Below, one piece after another: positions 63,146-64,000 of a stretch of 64,000 bases of DNA. How positions within the stretch are numbered: position 1 is the stretch's first letter; each line of letters starts with the position of its first letter. Location: assembly GCA_009741485.1 (NCBI GenBank), contig CM019236.1, positions 53,029,278 through 53,093,277 on the forward strand, written 5' to 3'. The position numbers and the translations under genes were made by a program. Origin of the DNA: Malurus cyaneus samueli (Eukaryota; Chordata; Aves; Passeriformes; Maluridae). The notes below the pieces were generated by a model that ran no database searches, had not been told where the DNA came from, and worked only from the letters and a program-made list of their open reading frames with translations.

Positions 63146-64000
63146 ACATAAGTAAAATATTATCTATATGGCACAAAATAGATGTGTTAACTTTAAGCTA
63201 ATTTCTTTTCTGCTCTGCTTCAGGTAATAGCTTCTCTTTGAGCCAGTTCTCTTCTCTACTTGTTTTACTTGGCTTATATTGAACCTTGTAGATTAATTTT
63301 TTAATTGTATTTCCTATTGCACGAGAGCCAAAATATGGAAGTGGCTACATCCTTTAATTTTGTACCTTAGATTCTATGCAAATAGCACAGAAATCATTAT
63401 TTTTCATTCTGTGTCATTTTCTTCTTTTACTGATACGAAAAATATCAAAAAACAACAGGTGCAGCAGCTTTCAGCCAAGCCTAATTAAAAGGAATTCATT
63501 TTACATATAAATTAACAAGTTGATGTTTCCATTCTTTGTGACTCACTACCTCATCTTAAAAAGAATTCCCTGTTGTAACAGCAACTGTTAATTTTAGTGA
63601 TTTCAATGTTTTTTTTGACCAGGAATGGACAAAGTGCTTGGATATTTTTTCTGTTCATCTGGCCCTTTCCATCATTCTCATCAGATTGTTTCATGCTGCT
63701 TGAATGTCTTCTCCAGAGGACAAGTGTTTTCACCTGGTATCAGCCTAATTTTCATTTCTGATTCCCAGCTTCTGGCACTCCTCTCCCATTCCACCTCTGC
63801 ACTCTTTGTCCCACCAGAGATTCAGGATGTCACTTCAGTGGCTTTACACAAGGACCACAAAGCTTTGTTTTGTCTCCATGGTTTTTTTCCCATTTCTCTT
63901 TTACTACTTTTGCTAGAGAGAGCAGCACACTATACACCAGTGAAAATGCTTCCCCTCAGCATAAGGAATTTTGATGATACGGGGTTTTTTTTGTCACTCC
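63146..64000. other. Non-coding stretch to the window end
   Basis: AT-rich to 63700, then slightly GC-richer. There is no recognisable gene or repeat. The minus-strand 60-codon frame at 63551-63733 is unsupported. Confidence 0.5.

Overview
The window looks like vertebrate, almost certainly bird, nuclear DNA from a gene-poor, AT-rich region. The case rests on several fragments of CR1, the dominant avian LINE. They include recognisable 3' ends that finish in degenerate 8-bp tail repeats and pieces of the endonuclease/reverse-transcriptase ORF. There are also avian-type endogenous retrovirus LTR remnants and long pentanucleotide microsatellites. I saw no primate or rodent type SINE or LINE. Assignments to CR1 and LTR families come from remembered family structure and were not checked by a search.

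No intact protein-coding gene, tRNA or rRNA could be supported. The longest open frames are either CR1 ORF2 remnants and their antisense shadows, or short frames of the kind expected by chance in 64 kb. The window could be intergenic or lie inside a very large intron; the sequence alone does not decide.

Layout: 1-5.2 kb is unique AT-rich DNA with a strongly G/T-skewed tract near 0.9-1.07 kb and a GC-richer dispersed repeat at 3.4-3.97 kb. A CR1 3' end lies at 5.3 kb and a CR1 ORF2 piece (minus) at 11.6-12.0 kb. The stretch from 12 to 25.9 kb is mostly unique, with homopolymer and dinucleotide runs. An (GAATA)18 array at 25.9 kb is followed by an ERV LTR end and primer-binding-site-like sequence at 26.7-26.9 kb. 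Further CR1 copies lie at 30.9 kb (+), 33.2-34.7 kb (+, internally deleted), 43.0-43.7 kb (-, internally deleted), 44.4-44.8 kb (+), 50.0-50.5 kb (+), 61.1 kb (+ scrap), 61.2-62.1 kb (-) and 62.7-63.1 kb (-). A TAATC-type array with ordered variant blocks sits at 42.46-42.67 kb. A probable second LTR lies at 54.55-55.03 kb.

Every CR1 copy seen is broken. Where the reverse-transcriptase catalytic box can be read it is mutated, and in the 33-kb copy that region is deleted. I found no convincing undescribed system. The items most worth a second look are the ordered pentamer array, the in-frame 21-bp triplication inside a CR1, the opposed CR1 junction at 61.15 kb, the perfect tandem duplication of a TAATTA-containing 12-mer at 26.39 kb, and an unrecognised 80-codon open stretch at 55.99-56.23 kb.
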